Of a stretch of DNA of 64,000 bases, positions 33,377 to 42,600 are shown piece after piece. The stretch is taken from NCBI RefSeq assembly GCF_900605005.1, contig NZ_LR027558.1, forward strand, positions 340,510-404,509, in the 5' to 3' direction. The stretch's first letter is position 1. Every line of letters starts with the position of its first letter. The translations under genes and the position numbers were made by a program. The stretch is from Acidipropionibacterium timonense (lineage in GTDB: Bacteria > Actinomycetota > Actinomycetes > Propionibacteriales > Propionibacteriaceae). The notes beneath the pieces are model-generated. The model did not search any database and had not been told where the DNA came from. It saw nothing but the letters and a program-made list of their open reading frames with translations.

Positions 33377-34236
33377 CGGCCGCTGAAGACCGGGAATCGG
33401 GCGTCATCCCCGTACTGCTTGAAATCGATGGCGGCCAGCACCGCCATGTCCGCATCCGAGATCTCGAAGTCGACCTCGGCGTTGGCCCTCATGTGTGCCG
33501 GATCAGCCGTCTTGGGCAGTGGCACGGTTCCCAACTGGAGGGCGTACCGGATGCACAGCTGCGGCACGGAGACCCCGTACCGCTGTGCGACCTCGACGAT
33601 CTGCTCGCTGCGCATGACGGCGCCGTGACCGATGGGGGAGTAGGCCTCGACGAGAATATCGTGTTCGCGGCACCAGCCCAGGAGGTCGTGCGGGGTGTTG
33701 CCGACGTGCAGGAGGATCTGGTCCACCTGGGGCTGGACGCGGGCGTCGGACAGGATGGGCTCCAGATCGGCCGGGGTGAAGTTCGAGACGCCGATCGACC
33801 GGATCCGGCCGTCGAGCTGGGCGTCCTCGAGGGCGCGCCACGCCTGCCGATTGCCCTCGGAGTAGTCGCCGCCACGGAAATCGCTCCACGGCTGCGGGCT
33901 GTGGATGAGCATGAGGTCGACGTAGTCGAGCCCCATCCGTTCGAGAGTGCCGTCGATGGCCTCGACCGCGCCGTCATGGGTCTTGATCTCCGCGGCCAGC
34001 TTGGAGGAGACGAAGAGGTCCTCTCGTGGCACCCCGCTGGTGCGCACCCCCTCGCCGACGCCGCGCTCGTTGCCATAGGCCTGGGCGGTGTCGATGTTGC
34101 GGTAACCCACCTCGATGGCGCCACGGACGGCGTCGGCCACGACGGCGTCATCGATGAGCCAGGTGCCCAGACCGAGCCGCGGGATGGTGGAGCCGTCGGC
34201 CAGGGAGTAGGTCTGATGGAGGGCAGGGGTCGTCAT
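33373..34236 (-). CDS. Aldo-keto reductase
   Basis: 287 residues. NADPH-dependent carbonyl reductase with the catalytic tetrad visible: Asp in NIDTAQAYGNE with Tyr four residues on, Lys in VSSKLAAE and His in LMLIHSPQPW. C-terminal NADP loop PKTADPAHMRANAEV. Closest to the 2,5-diketo-gluconate reductase branch. First gene of a pair with the methyltransferase. Confidence 0.9.
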   Translation of the reverse strand: MTTPALHQTYSLADGSTIPRLGLGTWLIDDAVVADAVRGAIEVGYRNIDTAQAYGNERGVGEGVRTSGVPREDLFVSSKLAAEIKTHDGAVEAIDGTLERMGLDYVDLMLIHSPQPWSDFRGGDYSEGNRQAWRALEDAQLDGRIRSIGVSNFTPADLEPILSDARVQPQVDQILLHVGNTPHDLLGWCREHDILVEAYSPIGHGAVMRSEQIVEVAQRYGVSVPQLCIRYALQLGTVPLPKTADPAHMRANAEVDFEISDADMAVLAAIDFKQYGDDARFPVFSGR

Positions 34237-34401
34237 GGTCTTCTCCTTCGTGCGACGTCACCATTGTGGCGCGCCGGTCCGTGGCGGTGGCGGTGGCCGG
34301 GGTGGCGGAAGGCGACGCACGACCTCGTGCCCGCTCGATTGCGAACCAGGCAGGGCTCATGCCGGGGCGACGTCATGACGCCGCCCCGGCCAGCCATCAG
34401 C

Positions 34402-34614
34402 TCACTTGAGCCGGTCGGCGGCGTCGGTGATCTTGTCCTTGACGTCCTTGATGGCGTCCTTGACATCCTCGGCGGCCTGACCGAGCCGGCCCTTGGCCTC
34501 CTGCTCGGCGCCTTCCTGCTGCAGCTCCGCGTTGTCGGTGGCCTCGCCGAGCTTGCTCTTGGCCGAGCCGATGGCCTCGTCGCTCTTGCCCTTGATCCTG
34601 TCGTCGAGTCCCAT
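34402..34614 (-). CDS. CsbD family stress protein
   Basis: 70 residues, Lys/Glu/Ala/Asp-rich and helical (KGKSDEAIGSAKSKLGEATD, then KDAIKDVKDKITDAADRLK). CsbD proteins are small general-stress proteins of unknown function. GGAAGGAG precedes the ATG. Confidence 0.88.
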   Translation of the reverse strand: MGLDDRIKGKSDEAIGSAKSKLGEATDNAELQQEGAEQEAKGRLGQAAEDVKDAIKDVKDKITDAADRLK

Positions 34615-34764
34615 GGCGGGCTCCTTCCCTACGGTGAGCGGCCCGGATCGGACCGTGTTCCGTCAACCGTACAAGGTGCCTCGATCATTCGTGGTGATTC
34701 GACCATGAATGGGTGGAGTGACGGGGTACGGGTATCGGGCGCGGTGCTTCCCACGAGGGAATTC

Positions 34765-35838
34765 CTACAACCAGTTCTTCTTCTTGAAGAGGAACCAGAG
34801 GATGATGCTCGAGGCGATCATGAGCCCGACGCACACCGGATAGCCATATTTCCAATGGAGCTCGGGCATGTAGTCGAAATTCATGCCGTAGATCGACCCG
34901 ATGAGCGTCGGCACGACGAGAATGGCGGCCCATGAGGACACGGCCTTGAGGTCCTCGTTGCGACGTTGGTCGACCAGGGTCGAATTGACCGTGAGCACCT
35001 GGTTGAGCAGCTCGCGGATGTCACCGATCTGGCTGGAGATCCGTGCCAGGTGGTCGGCGACGTCAGCCAGATATGCCTGGAGTTCCTGGGACACCCGGTG
35101 CTTGTCGAACCCTGCCCGCAGTGCCGCGACGATGGGGATGAGGGGGTTGATGGCGTGCTGCAGGTCGATGGTCTCGCGCGAGAGGCGGTAGATGCGTTCG
35201 GGGGCTGCCGGGTCACCGGTGAAGACCTGCCGTTCGATCTCCTCGATGTCGTACTGGACGCCCTCGATGACCGGGTTGGTCTGGTCGACGACGCCGTCGA
35301 GCACGGTGTAGAGCACCGACTCGGGGCCGTGTCGCAGCAGGTCGGTGTTCGTCGGGAGTCGAGGCGACCAGGTGAGGCTGGACAGCTCGTCGGGGATCCG
35401 CTGGGTGATGACGACGACACAGTTGCGCTGCTTGATGACCTCGGCCTCGACGAAGCCGACGTCCTCCTGGGAATCGATGTAGAACGGGGGGTGGAGCACC
35501 ATGAAGAGCGCGTCCCCGTGCCGCTCCAGCTTGGGGCGCTGATGGCCCTCGACGAGATCCTCGGCCAGCAGCGGACGAAGGTCGAGCAGGTCGACGATGG
35601 CCCGGATCTGGCTGCGATTCGGCCGGTGCGCGATGATGACGCCGAGCCGTTCATCGTGGCCCTCGAGCCAGGCGAGCGTCTCACGGATGCCGGTGCTGTG
35701 GGCGACGTCGACGGCGGTGCCCGACTCGAACCACTGGATGTCGATCGGGCCCGGCCTGGTGTCGGCCAGCGGGGCCAGATTGATCGGCGAACTGGTCCGG
35801 GTGCGCACCGTCCGGGTCCGAGCGTTGAGACTCGCCAT
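34765..35838 (-). CDS. corA: CorA-type magnesium/cobalt channel
   Basis: 357 residues. Large soluble N-terminal domain, long stalk helix, then two C-terminal membrane helices with the selectivity motif YGMNFDYMPEL between them and a Lys-rich end (LFKKKNWL). Two adjacent ATGs follow GAGGAGG; the second (35838) has the better spacing. Confidence 0.93.
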   Translation of the reverse strand: MASLNARTRTVRTRTSSPINLAPLADTRPGPIDIQWFESGTAVDVAHSTGIRETLAWLEGHDERLGVIIAHRPNRSQIRAIVDLLDLRPLLAEDLVEGHQRPKLERHGDALFMVLHPPFYIDSQEDVGFVEAEVIKQRNCVVVITQRIPDELSSLTWSPRLPTNTDLLRHGPESVLYTVLDGVVDQTNPVIEGVQYDIEEIERQVFTGDPAAPERIYRLSRETIDLQHAINPLIPIVAALRAGFDKHRVSQELQAYLADVADHLARISSQIGDIRELLNQVLTVNSTLVDQRRNEDLKAVSSWAAILVVPTLIGSIYGMNFDYMPELHWKYGYPVCVGLMIASSIILWFLFKKKNWL

Positions 35839-35874
35839 CATGGCCTCCTCAGGGATCGCCGGGGACCCGGGACC

Positions 35875-37353
35875 TCACTGGTCCCGGTCGGACCTCTTGT
35901 TCCGCGGACGGTCGTCGTCACGGTACATGCCCGGAGCATCCAGGACGATGTTCGTGCCGCCGGCGGCGTCGGCGAGCTCCTTGGGGGCCAGCCAGCGTGC
36001 CAGATGGTAGACGCCGACCGTGACGATGGTGCCCAGGGCGATGCCACCGAGGGTGAACGAGTCGGTGAACCGGAGGGAGACGTCGCCGACCCCGATGATG
36101 ATGCCGGCGGCCACCGGGACGAGGTTGACCGGGTTGCCGAAGTCGACCCGGTTCTCCTTCCAGATCTTCGCCCCGAGCAGACCGATCATGCCGTAGAGGA
36201 CGACCGTGATGCCGCCCAGGACACCTCCGGGCGTGGCCGAGATGATGGCCCCGAACTTCGGTGAGAAGCCGAAGAGGATCGCCACGACGGAGGCGACGGC
36301 ATAGGCAGCCGTCGAGTACACACGGGTCGCGGCCATGACACCGATGTTCTCGGCGTAGGTCGTCGTCGGTCCGGCGCCGGCGAGGGTGGCCAGCATCGAG
36401 GTCGCGCCGTCGGCGGCGATGGCCCGACCCATCTGGTGGTCGAGGTTGCGCCCGGTCATCTCGGAGACGGCCTTGACGTGCCCGGTGTTCTCGGCGATGA
36501 GGGCGATGACGACCGGCAGGGCCAGCAGGATGAAGGCCAGGTGGAAGGCCGGCAGGTGGAAGCCGACCACGTTGTGGGCCCCGAAGTGTCCGGTTCCGGT
36601 GGAGTCGACGCTGTAGGTCCACGTCGACAGGTTGGTGCGGGGCGGCAAACCGAACCAGGCCGCCGACCTCACCTGGCTCCAGTCGACGCGGTACACGCTC
36701 GTCGTCACCCCGTCGACGGTCTTGTGCATCGGCCCGAACACGAGGTCCTCCAGCCACGACAGGACGTAGCCGATGACGAGGGCCAGGAAGATCGCGATCC
36801 GCGAGACGAACCCCTTGGGCCCCACCGACAGGGCCACGACGATGAGCATGACGACCAGCGCCGTCCACTGGTCGACCGGCCAGTACGTCTTGGCGACGAC
36901 CGGGGCCAGGTTGAAGCCGATGAGCATGACGACGGCGCCGGTGACCACCGGCGGCAGGGTCCGGTGGATGACTCGCGATCCGGCGGCGTGGATGATGATG
37001 CCGCAGATGAAGAGGGTGAGCCCGACGCAGAAGAGGGCGCCGGAGACGTCGTTCGGCTTGCCGCCGGAGGCGTAGATCGCCGCGGCGACGCCGGGGAAGG
37101 AGGCCGAGGAGCCGAGGTAGCTCGGCACCTCGTGATGGGTGACGAAGATGAAGACCAGGGTCGCGATGCCCGACATCATGACGGCGAGCTGCGGGTTGAG
37201 CCCCATGAGGATGGGGAAGACGAAGGTGGCGCCGAACATGGCGACGACGTGCTGGGCTCCCAGGCCGGTGGTGCGGCCCCAGCCGAGCCGCTCGTCGGGC
37301 TTGACGACCTCTCCCGGACCGAGCTTGCCCCCGTTGTGGAGTGTCCAGATCAT
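35875..37353 (-). CDS. uraA: Uracil permease (UraA-type NCS2)
   Basis: 492 residues, about 14 membrane segments. UraA hallmarks: LGAQHVVAMFGATFVFPILMG in TM1, SSASFPG, ALIAENTGHVKAVSEMTG with the substrate Glu, and the GPTTTYAENIGVMAATRVYS block. Proton-coupled uracil uptake. There is a roughly 40-residue loop (about 210-250) after the GPMHKTVDG segment. Confidence 0.9.
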   Translation of the reverse strand: MIWTLHNGGKLGPGEVVKPDERLGWGRTTGLGAQHVVAMFGATFVFPILMGLNPQLAVMMSGIATLVFIFVTHHEVPSYLGSSASFPGVAAAIYASGGKPNDVSGALFCVGLTLFICGIIIHAAGSRVIHRTLPPVVTGAVVMLIGFNLAPVVAKTYWPVDQWTALVVMLIVVALSVGPKGFVSRIAIFLALVIGYVLSWLEDLVFGPMHKTVDGVTTSVYRVDWSQVRSAAWFGLPPRTNLSTWTYSVDSTGTGHFGAHNVVGFHLPAFHLAFILLALPVVIALIAENTGHVKAVSEMTGRNLDHQMGRAIAADGATSMLATLAGAGPTTTYAENIGVMAATRVYSTAAYAVASVVAILFGFSPKFGAIISATPGGVLGGITVVLYGMIGLLGAKIWKENRVDFGNPVNLVPVAAGIIIGVGDVSLRFTDSFTLGGIALGTIVTVGVYHLARWLAPKELADAAGGTNIVLDAPGMYRDDDRPRNKRSDRDQ

Positions 37354-37371
37354 GGTGACCCCTTTCCGGGG

Positions 37372-39780
37372 TCAGTAGCCTATCGGACCGGTCCGGGCAC
37401 CGGCGGTGTGACCGTCATCGAGCAGGCTGGCAGCCATTGCCACTGCCACGCAGGTGGTGGCGACCGTGACGATGGGCCAGGGCGAGACGCTCCATGACCA
37501 GGGAAGGTCAACCCCCGCCCTGTCGAGGAAGAACCGGATGAGGAACACCGATCCCAGATAGGAGCATGCGATGGCAGGAGCTCCCGCTGCGGCCGCCCGC
37601 ACGATGTTGAGGCCTGCCAGCGTCGGTGCGGACATGCCCAGCGCTCGCAGGATCGTCCGGTCGCGCATGTCCCGGGCGACCACGAGCCAACAGGTCAAGG
37701 TCGTGAGGATGGCGCAGACCACCACGCCGACGAGTGTGGACAGTTGGGCCACCCGATGGAATCGTTCGCTCGTGTCGTCATCGACGGGTGTCTGGAGGGT
37801 CATGGCAACGCCGTGGGGCAAACCCTGTCGAGCAGTGGCCTCGTCCCAGGGACGCATCGGCGATGCCGGCAGCAGCAGCCAGGCCTGTGCGCTGGCGCTG
37901 AGGTCGGCGGGACGTGGGGCGGTCCTCAGGGCGACGAGGGGCGGCACGCCGATCCATCTGTGGGTCCGAACCGGTCTGGTGGCGACATGGACGCGATGAG
38001 TCCCGGCTGCCTCGCGTGATGACGGCATGGGGACAAGATCGACTTCCGTGCCACTTGTGGCGGGGTCTGCGACGGCCTGGAGCAGAGTGCCTGATGTCAG
38101 CGCCGCACGCTCCTGTGCAGTGAGGTCGACGCCGAGCAGGGCCTGTGCAGCTGGCAGGTCGTTGACCAGGGCCACCGTGCGCATCGAGGGGATGGACGAT
38201 GCTCCCACGCACGAGGAGTGGGCCTGACCGGCCTCGAGGCAGCGCACGTATTCGTCCTCGACGACCCACGGGCGTTCCTGGCCGCCGATGACGGCGGTAC
38301 GCCACTGCGCTGGTTGACTGTCGTGGACACTCGACCAGTGATCGAGCTCGAGGGTCGTGAGGGGCCGCCCCAGGCGCGCCACGGCCGTGGCCGGCGGCAG
38401 GTCGTCGAGGCGCGCCTGGCTGTGGATGTGCGCCGTGACGTCGGCGATGGAGATGATGCTCGTGGTCACGACGCACGCCCCGGACATCGCCACCACAGCC
38501 CACAGGCTGGTCGCGCCATCACGCGTCTCGGAGCCTGGGCGTAGCGCCCAGGAGATTCGGGCAGTCCGGTGTCGGCGAAAGGTCAGGCGGCGGGCAACCC
38601 ACAGTGCGACGGCCATGAGCCCGATGACCGCCGTGGACGCCAGGATGAGCGAGACGAGGTCGTCGGACAGGGCGGCACCGACGAGCGCTGCGATGGAGAC
38701 GCAGGCGGTTGCGGTGGGTGGTCGTGTGGTCCGGTCCTTGCCAGGGCGCGGGGTCGACATGGCAATCCTCATGCACAGGGCCAGGGCGGCGCCCGCCACA
38801 GCGCAGATCGCCGGGGTCAGCGGGCTGGACGGCTTCCACCGCCACGTGCTGCCGCAGGCCCATGCGACAAGACGCTGAACAGGGACGGACGCGAGGAGGC
38901 CCCCTGCGGTTCCGAGCGCCAGGGCTGCGCCCGTGGCGACCACGGTGTTGGTCACGACGAAGGCCAGCATCATGCGGCGCCGAGCCCCCAGGCGGTCCAT
39001 GGTCGAGGACCGGGCTCGCCAGTACCGGCCTTCGGACAGGGTGGCGACCACCCCCACGGCGAGGACGAGCACAGCCGATGCAGGCCCGAGCAGGGCGGTC
39101 CACGGGGGCAGCTGGTCCGAGCTTGGCAGCTCTGATGATCGTTGGACCGAGAATCCTTGGGCGTCGAGGGAGACGACATCGGCGGTGCTGAGGGGGCCCA
39201 TCGCGAACCAGCGAGGCGTCTGGGCCTGTTGCATGTCCGAGGTCGCCAGTGTTCCCGGCTCGACGAGGAGAAGGTCGGAGGTGGAATCAGTCGGGGGGAC
39301 GATGACGGCCCCCACGGTCAGCGTGGTTGATCCGACACGAACTGACTGTCCCGTGTCGACACCAAGCGTGCTGGCCAGGTGTGCCGAGAGGGCGACTTGT
39401 CCCTGCGGCTGGAGCTGAGTTCTGGGGTACAGCGACGAAAGCCGCTCATCTCGCCAGGCGAGTTCGCGGCCACTCGTCTCCACCTGTCGGCCTCGTGCGG
39501 CCACGAGGACCTCGATGTCGCGGTCAGGCAGGAGTTCGACCTGGGTGGACGGCCTGCTGGGGGTCGTGACGTCCGCGATTCCGGAGTGTCCGGACACTCT
39601 GACGATGCCAGTCGCCGATCCATACACGATGGCTTTGAGTTCGACGGGGGAGAATCGAGAACTGGCCACGACGGTCCACGCGCACACCGCAATGGCGAAT
39701 GCTGACGCCAGGATGATGACTTGACGCCTGCGCAGCCAGGCAAGTCGTGCCAGGTCGATGAGCGCGAGTCGTGGCCCCAT
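37372..39780 (-). CDS. FtsX-like ABC transporter permease of the peptide operon
   Basis: 802 residues with about ten hydrophobic helices in two halves. A first helix at about 20-40 is followed by a 190-residue extracellular domain; further helices include LLGPASAVLVLAVGVVATLS, CVSIAALVGAAL and, near the C-terminus, LSTLVGVVVCAILTTLTCWLVV and NIVRAAAAGAPAIACSYLGS. The layout fits MacB/FtsX-type or bacteriocin-associated permeases of about 800 residues. The ATG overlaps the ATPase stop (TGATG). Weak primary similarity; family assigned from architecture. Confidence 0.75.
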   Translation of the reverse strand: MGPRLALIDLARLAWLRRRQVIILASAFAIAVCAWTVVASSRFSPVELKAIVYGSATGIVRVSGHSGIADVTTPSRPSTQVELLPDRDIEVLVAARGRQVETSGRELAWRDERLSSLYPRTQLQPQGQVALSAHLASTLGVDTGQSVRVGSTTLTVGAVIVPPTDSTSDLLLVEPGTLATSDMQQAQTPRWFAMGPLSTADVVSLDAQGFSVQRSSELPSSDQLPPWTALLGPASAVLVLAVGVVATLSEGRYWRARSSTMDRLGARRRMMLAFVVTNTVVATGAALALGTAGGLLASVPVQRLVAWACGSTWRWKPSSPLTPAICAVAGAALALCMRIAMSTPRPGKDRTTRPPTATACVSIAALVGAALSDDLVSLILASTAVIGLMAVALWVARRLTFRRHRTARISWALRPGSETRDGATSLWAVVAMSGACVVTTSIISIADVTAHIHSQARLDDLPPATAVARLGRPLTTLELDHWSSVHDSQPAQWRTAVIGGQERPWVVEDEYVRCLEAGQAHSSCVGASSIPSMRTVALVNDLPAAQALLGVDLTAQERAALTSGTLLQAVADPATSGTEVDLVPMPSSREAAGTHRVHVATRPVRTHRWIGVPPLVALRTAPRPADLSASAQAWLLLPASPMRPWDEATARQGLPHGVAMTLQTPVDDDTSERFHRVAQLSTLVGVVVCAILTTLTCWLVVARDMRDRTILRALGMSAPTLAGLNIVRAAAAGAPAIACSYLGSVFLIRFFLDRAGVDLPWSWSVSPWPIVTVATTCVAVAMAASLLDDGHTAGARTGPIGY

Positions 39781-40493
39781 CACCGTGGCTCCGCAGGGTG
39801 AAGCTGACCATCCCGAATGCCGATGACGACATCCATTCGCGTCGCAACGTCTGGATTGTGCGTCACGACCAGGGCCGCCCGGCCCGCACGGTGGGCGAAA
39901 TCGATGATGGCATCGGTGACATTCTCTCCGGATTCGCTGTCGAGGGCACCGGTTGGTTCATCGGCCAGCAGCAGGACGCTGTGCCCGGCCAGGGCCCGGG
40001 CGATGGCGACCCGCTGCTGTTCGCCGCCGGACAACGTCTTCGGATAATCATCGACAAGCTTGCCGAGGCCCAGCGCGGTGAGCCTGTCGCGGGCCACGGC
40101 GTCGGCCTGGCGCCGTCCCTGCCCGGAAAGTTCGGCGCCGAGGGCCACATTCTCGGCGGCGGTGAGATTCTCGATGAGGTTGTAATCCTGGAACACCAAG
40201 GACACGGACGTCCTTCTCATGGCGCGACGGTCGGCGTCTCGCCCGGCCCAGACATCGTGCCCGGCAACGAGGATCGTTCCCTCATCGGGCCTCCTCAAGC
40301 CGGCGATGGCTCGAAGCAGGGTGGTCTTGCCGCACCCGGATGGCCCGATGAGGGCGGCCGACGTGCCGGCGGTCAGCGTCAGTGCAGAGTCGCGCAACAA
40401 GATGCGCTGACGCGTTCCGTCTCGTATCCACAGCCCAAGATGTTCCATTCGGAGAACGGGATCGCCCGGGGGAACGGTGGCGGAATCCGTCAT
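39780..40493 (-). CDS. ABC transporter ATP-binding protein of the peptide operon
   Basis: 237 residues. Walker A GPSGCGKTT (50-58), Q-loop LVFQDYNLIENLTAAENV, signature LSGGEQQRVAIARAL, Walker B LLLADEPTGALD, H-loop VVTHNPDVA. LolD/MacB-type ATPase that pairs with FtsX-like permeases. Its ATG at 40493 overlaps the TGA of the secreted peptide (ATGA). Confidence 0.92.
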   Translation of the reverse strand: MTDSATVPPGDPVLRMEHLGLWIRDGTRQRILLRDSALTLTAGTSAALIGPSGCGKTTLLRAIAGLRRPDEGTILVAGHDVWAGRDADRRAMRRTSVSLVFQDYNLIENLTAAENVALGAELSGQGRRQADAVARDRLTALGLGKLVDDYPKTLSGGEQQRVAIARALAGHSVLLLADEPTGALDSESGENVTDAIIDFAHRAGRAALVVTHNPDVATRMDVVIGIRDGQLHPAEPR

Positions 40494-40804
40494 CCCAGCC
40501 CGCGAGTCTCCTGAATGGCGCCGCGAGCGCCCCAAGGACACGTCTTACCCACGGATACCTGCCACGCGCCGACCCAAGACGTGTATGTATCAGGGGAAAA
40601 GGTGCAGTCTGCACGTGCGCGGGCTTGGGCATTCACGACCGTTCCACATTCAATATATGGTCGTCGAATCATGCCACTCGCAACTTGCAGGCCCACGGCA
40701 CAATCGGTGTAGCTCTGGCTGAAGGCGCTTGTCGGGGTTGCAACTACCGGAATGGCGATGGCTGCAATGCATGCGATGCTTGCCCCAAGACGTCGTCCAA
40801 ACAT
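40490..40804 (-). CDS. Secreted four-cysteine peptide of an ABC operon
   Basis: 104-residue precursor. Signal peptide at residues 1-27/29 (GRRLGASIACIAAIAIPVV, then ATPTSA), leaving a mature chain of about 75 residues with Cys35, Cys53, Cys67, Cys89, two Trp and a basic middle (RRP, ARARA). GAGGAG is 6 bases before the ATG at 40804. It is the first gene of a three-gene unit, stop-start overlapped with the ATPase. No family recognised; not lactococcin-972-like in sequence although the gene layout is alike. Candidate bacteriocin, signal peptide or cargo-sensing partner. Confidence 0.7.
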   Translation of the reverse strand: MFGRRLGASIACIAAIAIPVVATPTSAFSQSYTDCAVGLQVASGMIRRPYIECGTVVNAQARARADCTFSPDTYTSWVGAWQVSVGKTCPWGARGAIQETRGLG

Positions 40805-40964
40805 GATCATCTCCTCTTGGAAGGCTCCCTCAGCACTGAGGATGTCGTCACGATATGTATCGTCCAGGAGCGCTGTCAAGAGCCGTATTCATGAACGCTT
40901 GGTGAATGATTGGCGACGGGAGGATGGCGATCAGAAGACAAACCTGTGACCACCGGCCGCGGCC

Positions 40965-42560
40965 TCAGATCCATGACCGGAACCACATCCGGGCCAGCCA
41001 CGCCTTGCGCGTCATGAGGGTGTCGGTGAGGATCGGGTGGATGAAGGCGAAGTCCGCCGCGACGAGGGCCATCGCCGTGCCGACGATGATCGCCCCGATC
41101 CGGCGTCGGTCGTGGTTGTCGACCGGGCCGAGGATCCGTCCCAGCCAGATCGCCAGGATCGTCACCGTGAACGGGATGATGCAGATCGCGTAGAAGAAGA
41201 ACAAGGGACGGTCGTCGTACTTGAACCAGGGCAACCAGGTCGAGGCCATGGCGACGATCGGCAGGGTGAAGCGCCAGTCCCGCCCGGCGATCCACCAGAC
41301 GACGCCGGCGAGCAGGGCGACGAAGGCCATCCACCACAGGATCGGGGTGCCGGTGCCCGAGATGACCCTCAGACAGGTGTCGCCGACCGCGGTGCACCCC
41401 TGCTGGCCGGGTTGGATGCCGTTGACGGCGTCGATCCCGATGGGGCGCTGGTTGATGAGCCAGCCGGACGGGTTGGCCGAGTAGGTGTGCGTCTGGCTGG
41501 CCATGTAGCTGCCGGTGTGGAACTGGTAGATCTGCACGTGGTAGTCCCACAGTGCCGCCAGCGGCCGGCCGATGACCTTCGCCAGGGCCGGGTCCGGGTT
41601 CGGCCCGCCCCACGACTGGCCGAACTTCATGTGCGGGTAGGCCACCAGCCAGCGCGCCCACGACGCCAGGTAGACGACGACCGCCACGACGACGAGGTAG
41701 CAGAAGGCCGGGACGCCGTCGCGCAGGAACGACCGCCACGACCTCGAACGGTCGACCCCCGCCAGTCGGCGGGCGGAGTGGTCCCAGATGACCGAGACGA
41801 TGCCGAGGGTGGCCAGGACGAACATCGAGTTCCACTTGACGGCGCAGGCCGCTCCGAACATCACGCCGGCGACCAGACGCCAGGGACGCCACAGCAGGGC
41901 TGGGCCGAACCGCCCGCCGAGGGTGGTCGCCCCGTCAGCCCGGATGGCGTCGGCCAGACGATGCCGGAACCAGTCACGGTCGGCGGCGACGGAGGCCACC
42001 GCCGCGACGAGGAAGGTCGCCTGGAAGACGTCGAGCAGGCCGATGCGGCTCATGACGAAGTTGAGCCCGTCGAGGCTGAGGAGGATGCCGGCGATGGCCC
42101 CGACGAGGGTGGAGCGGGCAAGTCGGCGCGCCAGCCGGATCGTCAGGAGGATCATGAGCGAGCCGAAGATGACCGACATGAACCGCCAACCGAAGGAGTT
42201 CATGCCCCACAACTGCTCGCCCAGGGCCATGATCCACTTGCCCAGTGGAGGGTGGACGACGAACTCGGCGTCCGGGGTCCACCCGCTCGTCAGACCCTTG
42301 ACGATGTCGGGATTGGCGGTCTTGGCGTCCGGCCAGGTCCCCTCGTAACCCTGGTGCAGCATCGTCCAGGCGTCCTTGGGGTAGTACGTCTCGTCGAAGA
42401 CCAGGGTGTTCGGCGTCGCGACGTTCCACAGCCGCACGAGCAGGGCGACCCCGGTGATCGCCAGGGTGACGACCCAGCTGGTGAAGCCGTCGGTCATCCG
42501 TCCGTCGTCGAGCTTGTCGAGGGTCGACGCGCCACTGGTCCTGCCACTCACCCGGCCCAT
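40965..42560 (-). CDS. pmt: Dolichyl/polyprenyl-phosphate-mannose protein O-mannosyltransferase
   Basis: 531 residues, PMT family. Transfers mannose from polyprenyl-P-mannose to Ser/Thr of exported proteins. Catalytic acidic pair in LVFDETYYPKDAW (first outer loop), HPPLGKWIMALGE, GLNFVMSRIGLLD, and the C-terminal DDRPLFFFYAI. About 11 membrane helices. The Pro/Thr/Ser-rich secreted proteins at 1817 and 61582 are plausible substrates. Confidence 0.92.
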   Translation of the reverse strand: MGRVSGRTSGASTLDKLDDGRMTDGFTSWVVTLAITGVALLVRLWNVATPNTLVFDETYYPKDAWTMLHQGYEGTWPDAKTANPDIVKGLTSGWTPDAEFVVHPPLGKWIMALGEQLWGMNSFGWRFMSVIFGSLMILLTIRLARRLARSTLVGAIAGILLSLDGLNFVMSRIGLLDVFQATFLVAAVASVAADRDWFRHRLADAIRADGATTLGGRFGPALLWRPWRLVAGVMFGAACAVKWNSMFVLATLGIVSVIWDHSARRLAGVDRSRSWRSFLRDGVPAFCYLVVVAVVVYLASWARWLVAYPHMKFGQSWGGPNPDPALAKVIGRPLAALWDYHVQIYQFHTGSYMASQTHTYSANPSGWLINQRPIGIDAVNGIQPGQQGCTAVGDTCLRVISGTGTPILWWMAFVALLAGVVWWIAGRDWRFTLPIVAMASTWLPWFKYDDRPLFFFYAICIIPFTVTILAIWLGRILGPVDNHDRRRIGAIIVGTAMALVAADFAFIHPILTDTLMTRKAWLARMWFRSWI

Positions 42561-42600
42561 CGTAGAGGCCCCGGTGCAAGGGACGTGCGACACTGGCCCG

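Noticed and set aside
40490..40804. Assignment of the secreted peptide to the lactococcin 972 family
   Set aside because: Gene layout is similar, but the Gly/Trp/Tyr pattern of that family is missing and four Cys are present instead.
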